Shown piece by piece: positions 1-7,787 of a DNA stretch of 24,426 bases. Source of the stretch: an uncultured Microcaldota archaeon (lineage in GTDB: Archaea; Micrarchaeota; Micrarchaeia; Anstonellales; Bilamarchaeaceae). Each line of letters begins with the position of its first letter. Within the stretch, counting starts at the first letter, position 1. Location of the stretch: NCBI GenBank assembly GCA_903835325.1, contig CAILMU010000135.1:1-24426 (forward strand), read 5' to 3'. Under the pieces are notes generated by a model, which saw nothing but the letters and a program-made list of their open reading frames with translations, was not told where the DNA came from and made no database searches. Both the position numbers and the translations under genes were made by a program.

Positions 1-1821
1 CTGATAAAGAAGCTGGGCGAGGGAGCCGGAGACACCGAAAGGACACGGAACTGCCTGGCGAACCTGACCTCAATCGGCAATAGCCCCGTCTTCAGTAACG
101 AGATGATCGGAGGGAAAGACGGGGCGATCATCCGGGGCATCGAAAAAGGCCTCGAAGAAAGCGTCTTCAGATTCCTCTGGGTGGCCTCCAAATCAGCGGA
201 TAGGTTCGATGGGCAGACGTGCGGCCTGTTCAACTGGCTGGTGAATAATGTGAAATCAGGCAATCATCTCGATTATGCCCTCGAGAACCTGGGGTATATC
301 ATCGATGCCAAAGACCTGGGCAAAGGGAAGAGGGACAGGCTGGAAGCGCTGATCGAAGGCTACGGCGAGAACGCTCCGGCCGCGCTGGCGGCCATCCGGG
401 CCGTGTATTACAATCCTTTCCTGGAGAAGCTGCCGGCTGAAAGACAGGAAAGGCTCGTCAGTAACATCATCAGAAAAATGGGCAGCAAGGCCAACGACGT
501 CTGCGGCGATGCAGTGGTTTTCCTCTCGTATATCGGCAAGGATTCGCTTCCCGCTCTTGAGAAGTTCCTGGATGGCAGGTCGCGGACCCCGCACCTGTTC
601 TCGTATCTGGCGAAGATGTCGCTCATCATCGGCTTATCGAAAGGGGGGATGAAAATCGCGGATCTCCTGAAGCCGGAGATGATAAGCTACCTGACCGAGA
701 TAGAGCTCCAGGTGAACAGATACGGCGGCAAGAACGCTGAGAGGATACACGAAGCGTATATGAAACGGCTCACCGAATCGAAGATAGAAGACCTCGCGTT
801 CATCTCTTCATTGCCCCCGTCTATCCGTACGCTCATCATGAAATCCGTTACAGCCTTCGCCGAGGCCGCCGGGGGCCAGGCTCCCAAGGCGCTTGAAGCG
901 TTCATCCCTGCATTGACGATAACCATCCCGACGGAGAATGTGTCTGCACAGCTGGGCAGATGGACCGCGCGCCAGCTCAGCGCTATTCCGGAGGATCAGA
1001 TGGAGGATGCGATAGTGGCCCTGCGGCAGTTCATCCCGGTCGCTTGCACCAATGAGACCGTCAGGGACATATTCTTTTTCCGGCACGATATATATGAGAA
1101 GGGGGTGCGTTTCGCCCACAGCCTTTTCGCCAGGGGATACATCAGCCCCGAGTATTATGTGAACTTCGGCTACGCGATATCGCAGATAGGGGAGAAGAAG
1201 ACCGCGGATATCTTCCAGGCATTCGGCATCAGGTATTTCGCCAGGTATTCCAAGGAGATGCTCGAGAGCCTGCACCAGAGCATCGATCCAAAGAAGGCAA
1301 AAGAAAAACCATTGGTCTTCGCATCTTTTCCTGAGAGCGATTACAACGGCGCCTTCTATAGGGAAGGGAGGAGGCTCGACCAGTTGCGCAAGGATTTCAA
1401 TGTTATCATATTCGAGAAGGGGGACGAAAAAGAGTGGGCTTCGGATGTCATAAGATTCTCCAAGGCCTACGGCCCCCTGAAGAGGTTCATAATAGCAGGG
1501 CATGGCGAGCCGGATATGGTCGAGCTGTCATACGGAGCGGATGAGGCCACCAAACTCGATCTGACAGACGCGGCTGAGCTTGAGATGCTGGCCCCGGCTT
1601 TCGCGCCGAACCCGACCATAATATTCATCGCATGCTCCACAGGAAGGGACGAGTTCTCTATCGGCAACCTGTTCTCCGATATATTCCACGCCAGGACCTT
1701 CGCGCCCGCTGTGCCGGCAGGTTCGATTTCCTATCATGTCGATTCGAAAGGCGAAATCAGCGTGACCTACGATAAAGGGACAAAAAGCTTCATGGCCGGC
1801 AAAGAGGATAAGACGGAATAG
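1..1821 (+). CDS. Helical-repeat protein with C-terminal caspase-fold (clan CD) peptidase-like domain, 5' partial
   Basis: The frame is open from base 1, so the true start lies upstream; the first internal ATG is at 103. The first ~430 visible residues are almost wholly amphipathic helices, like an alpha-solenoid of HEAT or ARM type, with no clear unit repeat. The last ~170 residues look like an alternating alpha/beta domain. It has a hydrophobic strand ending in AGHGEP (His codon 1501-1503) and, 44 residues later, a strand ending in IFIACSTG (Cys codon 1633-1635). This strand-HG then strand-Cys arrangement is the catalytic dyad signature of clan CD peptidases (caspase, gingipain, CHAT, C80). 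Protease activity is inferred, not shown. No signal peptide can be judged because the N terminus is missing. The gene converges on PEP carboxylase with 8 bases between stops. Three other solenoid genes lie at 21117-24387. Confidence 0.75.
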   Translation: MIKKLGEGAGDTERTRNCLANLTSIGNSPVFSNEMIGGKDGAIIRGIEKGLEESVFRFLWVASKSADRFDGQTCGLFNWLVNNVKSGNHLDYALENLGYIIDAKDLGKGKRDRLEALIEGYGENAPAALAAIRAVYYNPFLEKLPAERQERLVSNIIRKMGSKANDVCGDAVVFLSYIGKDSLPALEKFLDGRSRTPHLFSYLAKMSLIIGLSKGGMKIADLLKPEMISYLTEIELQVNRYGGKNAERIHEAYMKRLTESKIEDLAFISSLPPSIRTLIMKSVTAFAEAAGGQAPKALEAFIPALTITIPTENVSAQLGRWTARQLSAIPEDQMEDAIVALRQFIPVACTNETVRDIFFFRHDIYEKGVRFAHSLFARGYISPEYYVNFGYAISQIGEKKTADIFQAFGIRYFARYSKEMLESLHQSIDPKKAKEKPLVFASFPESDYNGAFYREGRRLDQLRKDFNVIIFEKGDEKEWASDVIRFSKAYGPLKRFIIAGHGEPDMVELSYGADEATKLDLTDAAELEMLAPAFAPNPTIIFIACSTGRDEFSIGNLFSDIFHARTFAPAVPAGSISYHVDSKGEISVTYDKGTKSFMAGKEDKTE

Positions 1822-1829
1822 CTCGGGGT

Positions 1830-3302
1830 TCAGCCCAGGAATTTCCTTCTCCAGGCAGCGGCTTTCACTGCTTCTCCCAGAGGAGTGTGTTTCCCGGTCA
1901 CGTAGTTGTGCAGGATGGCTGAGGTCATCTCGCAGTAATCAGCATCCTCCTCGTAATCCACCCATTCCAGGACCCGCTCGATGCCTTCTTTAACAAGTTT
2001 CGGCATGCGGGAGAGGTTGGATTTGTTGAGGTATTTCACTGCATCCCCAAGGTCCTCATCGAGCTTATTGTAGCAAGTGTGAAGCTCGTCGAACTCCTTT
2101 TCCGAGAGGGCTGAAAGGCCCAGGAGTTCGGGCGGGATGCCAATCGAGTAGAACGCAGCGCAGAATTTTATCGCGCGCGGAAGCTTTATCCCTTTGAGCG
2201 ACCTGGAGTAGCCGAAAAGCCCGACATGCAGTTTCCTCGCCCGCCTTCCTGGGACGAAAACCGATATGCCGTTTATCATATCCGACATCTGAGCCAGCTG
2301 GTCCTGGTATTCCTTGATTATCTTCTGCATGAGGTACAGCGCACGCTTCTCATCGACCGGAAGGGGCGCTTTCCTGTGCGAGTGGTTGAGGATATCGACC
2401 CCGTTGACCGCATCGCGGAACGGGTGGTCGTACTTGAACGAGGATTGGATGGTAAAGGTCTGGACGCTAGGATATTCCTCCCCGCAGTTGCTCACATTCA
2501 CAGGAGCGAGGTTGCCGCGGAAAGGCGCCCCGCCCACGCCCAGGATCGGGAGGATGGGGATGCTCAGCTTTTGTTCGAGGCGATCGAGTTTTTGTAGCGC
2601 GATTTTCGCAAGCAGGACAGCGCTCGCCGCCCCGTAGTTCAGCGCCGGGTCCGAGCGCGCGATGAAGACCCGCTGGTGGTCCGAGTCCTTCCCTTTCAGG
2701 TATTCGCCGACGATTCGGTCGCAACCCTGGATGGACTGTGAATCCTCGAAAAGCGGGATGACGTTTATTTTCTCAGGCTCGAAATCGCCTACCCATTCCT
2801 TGACCTTTATGCCTTCCTTGCCAAGCCGGGTGTCATTCTGGCCTATGATGACTTTCTCGTAATAGTTGCGGACACGCTCTATCTCAAGATGAGATGTCGT
2901 CATGGGCAGGATGACTTCGAAAATAGGCGGCGAATCATAACCAACGGCTTTCGCGACATCGTACGCGCGGGGGATGCTGTGCAGCGTCTCGAGCAGTATC
3001 TTGCCCTGGCCTTTCTCCACGCTCGGGTTCGGGACACGGTAGGTCAGCCTGAACTCTTTGCCCAGGCACTGCTTCGTGAAGAAATCGGTGTAGCGGGAAA
3101 GGAGCTTCTCAACGACCTGGTTGTCGGCTTCTTTGCCTTCGGAATCCCACATCTGTTCCGTGCAGCCGAGCTGCGAGAAAACGAAATACGCCTCCTTGAC
3201 CTCGGATTCTCCGGCGAGGATGTCTGAATCGGAGAAGAACGGGGTGGCGACATTATCCGGGTGCTGCGTGCTCATGCAGCGCGGGACGTTTTCGGCGCTC
3301 AT
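1830..3302 (-). CDS. ppcA: Phosphoenolpyruvate carboxylase, archaeal type
   Basis: Carboxylates phosphoenolpyruvate with bicarbonate to oxaloacetate, an anaplerotic reaction in the cytoplasm. The 490-residue product is the short archaeal type, about half the length of bacterial Ppc. Family motifs are visible in order: PRCMSTQHPDNV at the N terminus, EDSQSIQGCDRIVGEY, FIARSDPALNYGAASAV, GVGGAPFRGNLAP, NHSHRKAPLPVDEKR and VPGRRARKLHVGLFGYSR. The open frame extends 50 codons further upstream, but archaeal homologues begin just before the MSTQHPDNV motif, so I chose the ATG at 3302. An A/T-rich box at 3334-3342 lies about 36 bases upstream and could serve this gene as well as the divergent HAD gene. 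No Shine-Dalgarno is visible. The family assignment is secure; the start is likely. Confidence 0.96.
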   Translation of the reverse strand: MSAENVPRCMSTQHPDNVATPFFSDSDILAGESEVKEAYFVFSQLGCTEQMWDSEGKEADNQVVEKLLSRYTDFFTKQCLGKEFRLTYRVPNPSVEKGQGKILLETLHSIPRAYDVAKAVGYDSPPIFEVILPMTTSHLEIERVRNYYEKVIIGQNDTRLGKEGIKVKEWVGDFEPEKINVIPLFEDSQSIQGCDRIVGEYLKGKDSDHQRVFIARSDPALNYGAASAVLLAKIALQKLDRLEQKLSIPILPILGVGGAPFRGNLAPVNVSNCGEEYPSVQTFTIQSSFKYDHPFRDAVNGVDILNHSHRKAPLPVDEKRALYLMQKIIKEYQDQLAQMSDMINGISVFVPGRRARKLHVGLFGYSRSLKGIKLPRAIKFCAAFYSIGIPPELLGLSALSEKEFDELHTCYNKLDEDLGDAVKYLNKSNLSRMPKLVKEGIERVLEWVDYEEDADYCEMTSAILHNYVTGKHTPLGEAVKAAAWRRKFLG

Positions 3303-3333
3303 AGTTATCGAAAAACAGTAAGGGGGCTGAAAG

Positions 3334-3342
3334 ATTAAATAT
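3334..3342. promoter_or_regulatory. TATA-like box in the divergent ppcA/HAD intergenic region
   Basis: ATTAAATAT, with its centre about 26 bases before the ATG at 3364. This is the spacing expected for a leaderless HAD transcript. Read on the other strand (ATATTTAAT), it lies about 36 bases before the ppcA ATG, giving a roughly 10-base leader. The whole intergenic region is only 61 bases, so the two promoters must overlap. Confidence 0.5.
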
Positions 3343-3363
3343 GGGGCGGTCGGAAATTTATCA

Positions 3364-4026
3364 ATGATAAAAGCTATCATCTTCGATATGGATGGAGTGC
3401 TTTTCGATTCGCAACGAATCCATTTCGAAGCAGAAAAAAGGACGGTTGCCAATTTCGGCGGGAAGATTACGGATTCCGAGCTGAAAGGCTATCTCGGATG
3501 GAACGAGGAAGCGTTCTGGGAGGACGTGATCAGGAGATGCCACCTCAAAACTACTGTCGAGGAGCTCGAACAGTACGAAAGGCCCCGGCTTGAAAAGATG
3601 ATGGAGAGCGCTCTGAAGAAAGATGAGGCTCTTGGGGATTTGCTTTCGTATCTTCGGAACAGGAAAATCAGGCTCGCCGTGGCGTCATCGGCCGACCGCC
3701 ACCTGGTGGGGATGATCCTCGGGAAGCTGGGGATAACCAGGTTCTTCGATGCCGTCGTAACAGGAGAGGATGTCAAACGTAGCAAGCCGGCGCCGGACAT
3801 ATTCCTGGAAGCGGCGAAGAGGATCCGTGTCGCGCCGAAGGATTGCATAGTCGTAGAGGACGCTCCTGCCGGGATCGAGGCTGCTAAACGGGCCGGGATG
3901 CATCCTATCGCGCTGCGCGGGAGCGTTAATAAGGGATTGGATCTAACGGGTGCCGAGCGGGAGATAGCGGATTTGAACGGGCTTCCTGGGATTATCGGGT
4001 TTTTAGGTGCAAAACCCAGCGTTTAA
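3364..4026 (+). CDS. HAD-superfamily phosphatase/phosphomutase (beta-phosphoglucomutase-like)
   Basis: A 220-residue HAD hydrolase of the beta-phosphoglucomutase/phosphoglycolate phosphatase subgroup, expected to remove or transfer phosphate on a small sugar phosphate through an aspartyl-phosphate. Motif I is FDMDGV (Asp8 nucleophile, Asp10 acid/base). Motif II is the Ser pair in VASSAD (108-109). Motif III is Lys141 in RSKPAPDIF, and motif IV is VVEDAPAGIEAA (Glu165, Asp166). Residues ~15-90 form the alpha-helical C1 cap. The KPAPDIF and EDAPAGIEAA strings are typical of the subgroup, but the substrate cannot be read from sequence. There is no Shine-Dalgarno; a TATA-like box 26 bases upstream suggests a leaderless mRNA. 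It is followed after 69 bases by the L10e gene. Confidence 0.92.
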   Translation: MIKAIIFDMDGVLFDSQRIHFEAEKRTVANFGGKITDSELKGYLGWNEEAFWEDVIRRCHLKTTVEELEQYERPRLEKMMESALKKDEALGDLLSYLRNRKIRLAVASSADRHLVGMILGKLGITRFFDAVVTGEDVKRSKPAPDIFLEAAKRIRVAPKDCIVVEDAPAGIEAAKRAGMHPIALRGSVNKGLDLTGAEREIADLNGLPGIIGFLGAKPSV

Positions 4027-4030
4027 ATTT
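4022..4030 (+). promoter_or_regulatory. TATA-like box before the L10e gene
   Basis: TTTAAATTT overlaps the HAD stop codon. Its spacing predicts a transcript start near 4052 and a leader of about 44 bases. The motif GGTGAT lies about 8 bases before the ATG at 4096 and acts as the ribosome site. Confidence 0.4.
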
Positions 4031-4095
4031 CTTTCTCTACCCATTCTAGAATAGAAAGTACAGGAGTTCTACTCTAATTCATCGGTGATATTGAT

Positions 4096-4614
4096 ATGGG
4101 AACGATAAGACCAGGAAGGAGCATCAGGGATGCTGACAAAGTCGCATGGACAAGATTCTCGAGGCGCAAGCCGAAGAAGTCTTTCATCAAGGCAATGCCG
4201 CACAAGGACCTGCACCAGTACAGGATGGGAGTGATGAAAACCGATTATGACCTGGTCATGAGCATGCGCAGCGATTACGACGTGATACTGCGCGACAACG
4301 CTATCGAGAGCGCCCGCCAGAGCATGAACAAGTACCTGGAGAAATCTGTTCCCGGGGCATACTATTTCATCGTGAGGGCATATCCGCACCATGTGATCCG
4401 AGAAAACAAGATGATCGCGGGCGCAGGTGCCGACCGCCTTCAGAAAGGCATGAGGCAGGCATTCGGCAGGCCCACGGATATCGCCGCGAGGCTCTACCGG
4501 GGCAAAGACCTCTACACCATCCACACCTACAAGGCGAACCTCGAGCACGTGAAGGTCGCCTTCAAGAAAGCCATGAAGAAGGTCTCCGGCAGGTACTCGA
4601 TGGTCCTCGAGTGA
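4096..4614 (+). CDS. rpl10e: 50S ribosomal protein L10e (uL16 family)
   Basis: Component of the large ribosomal subunit, the archaeal/eukaryotic counterpart of bacterial L16, binding 23S rRNA near the peptidyl-transferase and tRNA acceptor region. The 172-residue length is normal. Diagnostic stretches are RRKPKKSFIKAMP, the centre GAYYFIVRAYPHHVIRENK, GAGADRLQKGMRQAFGRP and AARLYRGKDLYTIHT. The start is set by GGTGAT about 8 bases upstream of ATG 4096. The gene stands alone rather than in a ribosomal protein operon. A T-rich tract follows the stop and looks like an archaeal terminator. Confidence 0.97.
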   Translation: MGTIRPGRSIRDADKVAWTRFSRRKPKKSFIKAMPHKDLHQYRMGVMKTDYDLVMSMRSDYDVILRDNAIESARQSMNKYLEKSVPGAYYFIVRAYPHHVIRENKMIAGAGADRLQKGMRQAFGRPTDIAARLYRGKDLYTIHTYKANLEHVKVAFKKAMKKVSGRYSMVLE

Positions 4615-4624
4615 AAAGCCCGGA

Positions 4625-4645
4625 TTTCCTTTCCTTTTTATTTAT
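4625..4645 (+). terminator. T-rich terminator after L10e
   Basis: A pyrimidine/T-rich stretch (runs of T at 4625-4643) begins about 10 bases after the L10e stop and has no hairpin. Oligo-T tracts are the usual archaeal termination signal. It sits just upstream of the next gene's TATA box. Confidence 0.5.
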
Positions 4646-4673
4646 CGCCTTTAGTGTCCGATTGTGGTAATCT

Positions 4674-4683
4674 ATTTATAAAC
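4674..4683 (+). promoter_or_regulatory. TATA-like box of the coiled-coil gene
   Basis: ATTTATAAAC, a good match to the archaeal TATA consensus, predicts transcription from about 4704. That places the strong ribosome-binding motif GGAGGGTGA (4722-4730) inside the leader. Confidence 0.55.
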
Positions 4684-4755
4684 CTAACCATCCAATAATA
4701 CCCATATTCTATTCGAAGATGGGAGGGTGAGAATATATCATCTGATAAAGTCACT

Positions 4756-6744
4756 GTGGACGAACCGTTGGTCAGCACCGATGTGGACAAGCTAATCCGC
4801 ACTGTAGCGGAGAAGAAGAGGGTGGGCCTCTACGAATTGCAGCAGATGTGCCATATCGACAAGAAGAACATGGATAAGTGGATACGCGTCCTCGAGGACG
4901 AGGGATATATAACTATTGAATACGGCATCAGGGGCACCTATGTCATATGGAGCGGCAGGGGAGGCATCCATGAGGCCATGCCGCAGCAGGCGCAAGAGAG
5001 GCCTGAAGCAGTGGTCTACGCGCAGGATGCGCAAAAAGAGCCTGCGCACGTGCAAGCGGACAACGAGCCGGAGGAGCTCCTCAGCAAGTACCTCGAGAGG
5101 AAGAGGACCGAGGCTAAAGACAGCGATACTCCCGATTCAATCAAAACAAGCATCCTGAGCAGCATGAAGGATGAGAAGAAGCCGGAGCGCAGAGGCGAGG
5201 CTGAAGAGAAGGCGAAAGATGCCGAGAAGAGCATCTCGGAGGATGTCGCAGAGGCCTTCGCGAAAAGCCAGGTGAGATCTGGGAAGAGGTTGGGAAGCGA
5301 GATAACGAACACGTCTTTGGGAGCTATCCCTACAGATGTCTATGAGACCGTTTCGGCATCGTCCGCTACAGATTCATCCACTTCGGCTCCAGGCACAGAC
5401 CCTGAGTCCAGCGGGTCGCATCAGGGAAGGTCAAGCGGCAAGGAAGAGGCGAAAACCGTCTTCAGCACCAAGAACCTCGCCATCGAGCTGCCATCCAGGC
5501 AGAGGCAGGTCGTCTCTACGGAGAACCGAGAGATGGTCAACGCCTACATGGATGAGATAAACCGCGAGAAGGGCGAGATAGAGCAGCTCAAACGGGAGAA
5601 GGAGACGCTCTACCGCGAGAAGCTCCTCCCCATCGAGAGCAAGATGGAGGCGGACATAATCGCATTCACGGAAAGGATAATGGACAAGCACGCGAAAATA
5701 ACCCAGCTCCAGGAGAAGGTGCTCGAATTCCCGCAGAAGGTGGGCGAGCTGGAGAGGGCGCATGCTGAAGTCAACAAGGTGATGGAAGAGGGCAAGAGCA
5801 CACTGGAGCGCACCAGCAAGAAGCTGGATGAGGTCATGAACGAGCTCAGGTTCTCCAAAGGCGAAGTGGAGGACAAGATAACCGATATACGTTCCACTAT
5901 CGAGAGCGAATCGAAGCGCATCGATGACATCGAGCGCGTGAGGGCCGCAGCCGATGAGAGGCTGGATAAAATGAACGGCGCGATCTCGCTTGTCCGAAGC
6001 CAGATGGACGAGCTCCAAACCACAGTGGGAGAGCTCGAAGCGGATGTGTCTTTGGTCGCAAAGACCAAGGCCGAGCTTTCCGAGATGGTCCTTTCAGTCA
6101 AAGGCACTATTTCGAACCACAACGAGGAGCTCCAGTCGCTCGAAGCAGAGCTCGAGGAATTGTCCAAGGTCGAAGGATGGTTCGGGGAATACATCAACGA
6201 TTACGAGAAGAAGATAGCTGATTTGGAGCAGTATGTCGTCCGCAGCGATGAGGACCTGACAGAACTCCAGGAATCGGCTGAATCGGCTTACATGAAGAAC
6301 TACCTGAAGGAGCTCGAATCCATCACGGATAATTACCAGAAGGAGCTCGACGGCGCCCTGGATGAGGAGAAGGACATAGAATCCAAGATAAGTTCATCCA
6401 AGGAGAAGGTCGGCACTTTGATACGCGAGAGCCATGACATGATGAGGAACATGCGCGAGGGCACTCCTGTCACCAAGGATTTCGATACACTCCGGAAAAG
6501 CCTGAAGGAGAGGGCCGCGGCCATGAAAGGCACCCTTGGCGAGAAGGCGAAGGAACGCGACAAGCTCAAGGAGGACTCCGGCAAAGCAAGGAAGACCAGG
6601 GGCTTCAAGGGCAAGGAGAGTGTTAAGGTTGTTGCGAGGGCACTCGCGAGAACGGCTTCCAAACCCGTTCAGAAGAGCGTCCCGAGGACCGCTTCGAAAA
6701 GCTCTGGTCCCAAGAAGAGCGCTAAGAAGGGGAAACGGAGATGA
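4756..6744 (+). CDS. Winged-helix plus long coiled-coil protein with basic tail
   Basis: 662 residues from GTG 4756. Residues ~10-65 resemble a winged-helix DNA-binding domain (VDKLIRTVAEKKRVGLYELQ, then a helix-turn-helix and a YITIEYG wing). Residues ~75-245 are low-complexity, charged and Ser/Thr-rich, probably disordered. Residues ~255-615 are heptad-rich coiled coil (many E, K, L and R with repeated ELE, KLDE and EEL segments) broken near 480-500, which would allow an antiparallel hairpin as in SMC-like proteins. No Walker ATPase motif is present, so it is not an SMC. The last ~45 residues are very rich in Lys, Arg and Ser and could bind nucleic acid. A chromosome-organising or cytoskeletal role is only a guess. 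The ribosome site lies 26 or more bases from GTG; a nearer in-frame ATA codon is discussed in the findings. Confidence 0.85.
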   Translation: MDEPLVSTDVDKLIRTVAEKKRVGLYELQQMCHIDKKNMDKWIRVLEDEGYITIEYGIRGTYVIWSGRGGIHEAMPQQAQERPEAVVYAQDAQKEPAHVQADNEPEELLSKYLERKRTEAKDSDTPDSIKTSILSSMKDEKKPERRGEAEEKAKDAEKSISEDVAEAFAKSQVRSGKRLGSEITNTSLGAIPTDVYETVSASSATDSSTSAPGTDPESSGSHQGRSSGKEEAKTVFSTKNLAIELPSRQRQVVSTENREMVNAYMDEINREKGEIEQLKREKETLYREKLLPIESKMEADIIAFTERIMDKHAKITQLQEKVLEFPQKVGELERAHAEVNKVMEEGKSTLERTSKKLDEVMNELRFSKGEVEDKITDIRSTIESESKRIDDIERVRAAADERLDKMNGAISLVRSQMDELQTTVGELEADVSLVAKTKAELSEMVLSVKGTISNHNEELQSLEAELEELSKVEGWFGEYINDYEKKIADLEQYVVRSDEDLTELQESAESAYMKNYLKELESITDNYQKELDGALDEEKDIESKISSSKEKVGTLIRESHDMMRNMREGTPVTKDFDTLRKSLKERAAAMKGTLGEKAKERDKLKEDSGKARKTRGFKGKESVKVVARALARTASKPVQKSVPRTASKSSGPKKSAKKGKRR

Positions 6745-6787
6745 ATCGGGCAGGTGCCCATTCTCTTAATTTCCGTGGCTGGTTGAT

Positions 6788-7246
6788 ATGACCAAAAGGA
6801 AGATGCTCGTAGCAGGGATGATAGCAGGAACGGTGGCCCTCAATATCGGCATGGATTCATGCGACGGCAAAAGAACCGGCATCTCTTCTAGTTCTCCGAA
6901 AATCGAGACCATCTACAATTCAAAACTTGTCAGGCAGGGGCAGGATATCCTGAGCCCTGACGAGCGGAAAGTGAATGGCATCCGGGACCAGAGGCTCTAT
7001 GCATGGAGGGTCGCTGATATCGATGGCAAAGGCATCGAACTCGCCCCGTCTTACGAACCGTCGCTCGCTGGCTCCATGACCAACCAGATGCCGGGCAAGA
7101 GCTCGATGGGATTCCGCATAGATTACGGGAAGGAGAGACGGATAGGCGAAGGCATCCTGTCCATGAGCGTGCTTCCGACATCCGGCGGGTTCCCTGAGAC
7201 CGTGATCATCAGATATTCATATTCTGTTCCAAGGAAGGGCGAGTGA
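6788..7246 (+). CDS. Small secreted or membrane-anchored protein of unknown function
   Basis: 152 residues. The N terminus is KRK followed by a hydrophobic stretch (LVAGMIAGTVALNIG) and a Cys at about residue 25, which fits a signal peptide or single anchor; the lipobox match is poor. The rest is soluble-looking, with polar loops and strands and a C-terminal strand (VIIRYSYSVP). I do not recognise a family. The start ATG is preceded by GGTTGAT. The stop is separated by a single base from the start of the ring-nuclease-like gene, so the two are almost certainly cotranscribed. It follows the coiled-coil gene by 43 bases and may belong to that transcript. Confidence 0.75.
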   Translation: MTKRKMLVAGMIAGTVALNIGMDSCDGKRTGISSSSPKIETIYNSKLVRQGQDILSPDERKVNGIRDQRLYAWRVADIDGKGIELAPSYEPSLAGSMTNQMPGKSSMGFRIDYGKERRIGEGILSMSVLPTSGGFPETVIIRYSYSVPRKGE

Positions 7247-7247
7247 A

Positions 7248-7757
7248 ATGGAAACCAAGAATAAAAAAATATTGGGAAATGCTTTCAGCATACAGATGCT
7301 GAATAAGAGCTCAACCCTTCGATTCCGCAGGTTGGAAATCGAAGAGGCGCGTGGAATCCTCTCGGATGGCTTCGTATCCGCAATAGGCCACAGCGACACG
7401 GCCGCAGTGCTCAGCAGCCAGCTCGGCCTGCCTGTTGCTCATAACCGCGTCAATGTCTCGATCGAGGATGCAGATGTGCTGGTCATAGCCCAACTCACTG
7501 GGGGTCGCCTCCCCGAAGGCGCAAAAACGCTTCCAGAAGGCATGCGGATCGAATATTGGGAGGTCAAGGATCTCGATATCCGCGATGAATTGATGGGGCG
7601 GGCGGAGCATCTCGAGCAGGTGGCTCGGGAATCGGGCGGAAAGCCAGGTACGCCATCCTTGATCGATGATCCTGCCGGTCCTGTACAAACACTGTTGGAA
7701 CAAGCTGCATTCTTGAGGAAGCTCGCCGGGCAGATAAGCGACCTGAAAAAGGGATAA
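7248..7757 (+). CDS. AcrIII-1/Crn2-family (DUF1874) ring-nuclease-like protein
   Basis: The first ~110 of 169 residues match the DUF1874 (STIV B116-like) fold. The features are GNAFSIQML at 10-18, AIGHSDTAAVLSSQLG at 45-60, NRVNV at 66-70, a VLVIAQL strand, RLPEG at 87-91 and MRIEYWEV at 99-106. Known members (viral AcrIII-1, bacterial Crn2) are homodimeric nucleases that cleave cyclic tetra-adenylate, switching off type III CRISPR effectors. His48 here aligns with the catalytic His, and Arg87 and Glu90 align with the conserved R/E pair of the C-terminal loop. Residues ~111-169 form a helical extension not found in the minimal viral proteins. ATG 7248 is one base after the previous stop, with GGCGAG upstream. 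Family membership is strong from motifs; activity on cA4 is inferred. Confidence 0.85.
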   Translation: METKNKKILGNAFSIQMLNKSSTLRFRRLEIEEARGILSDGFVSAIGHSDTAAVLSSQLGLPVAHNRVNVSIEDADVLVIAQLTGGRLPEGAKTLPEGMRIEYWEVKDLDIRDELMGRAEHLEQVARESGGKPGTPSLIDDPAGPVQTLLEQAAFLRKLAGQISDLKKG

Positions 7758-7787
7758 CGAGGTTCGTTCCCTGATAGGTAGAGACAG

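Noticed and set aside
808..1503. Minus-strand frame of 231 codons opposite the solenoid-caspase gene
   Set aside because: It is a shadow of the real frame; no promoter, ribosome site or motif.
3303..3452. A 50-codon upstream extension of PEP carboxylase
   Set aside because: It overlaps the divergent HAD gene and its promoter, and archaeal homologues start at the MSTQHPDNV region.
4756..6744. SMC or Rad50 ATPase
   Set aside because: The coiled coil fits, but there is no Walker A, Walker B or ABC signature at either end.
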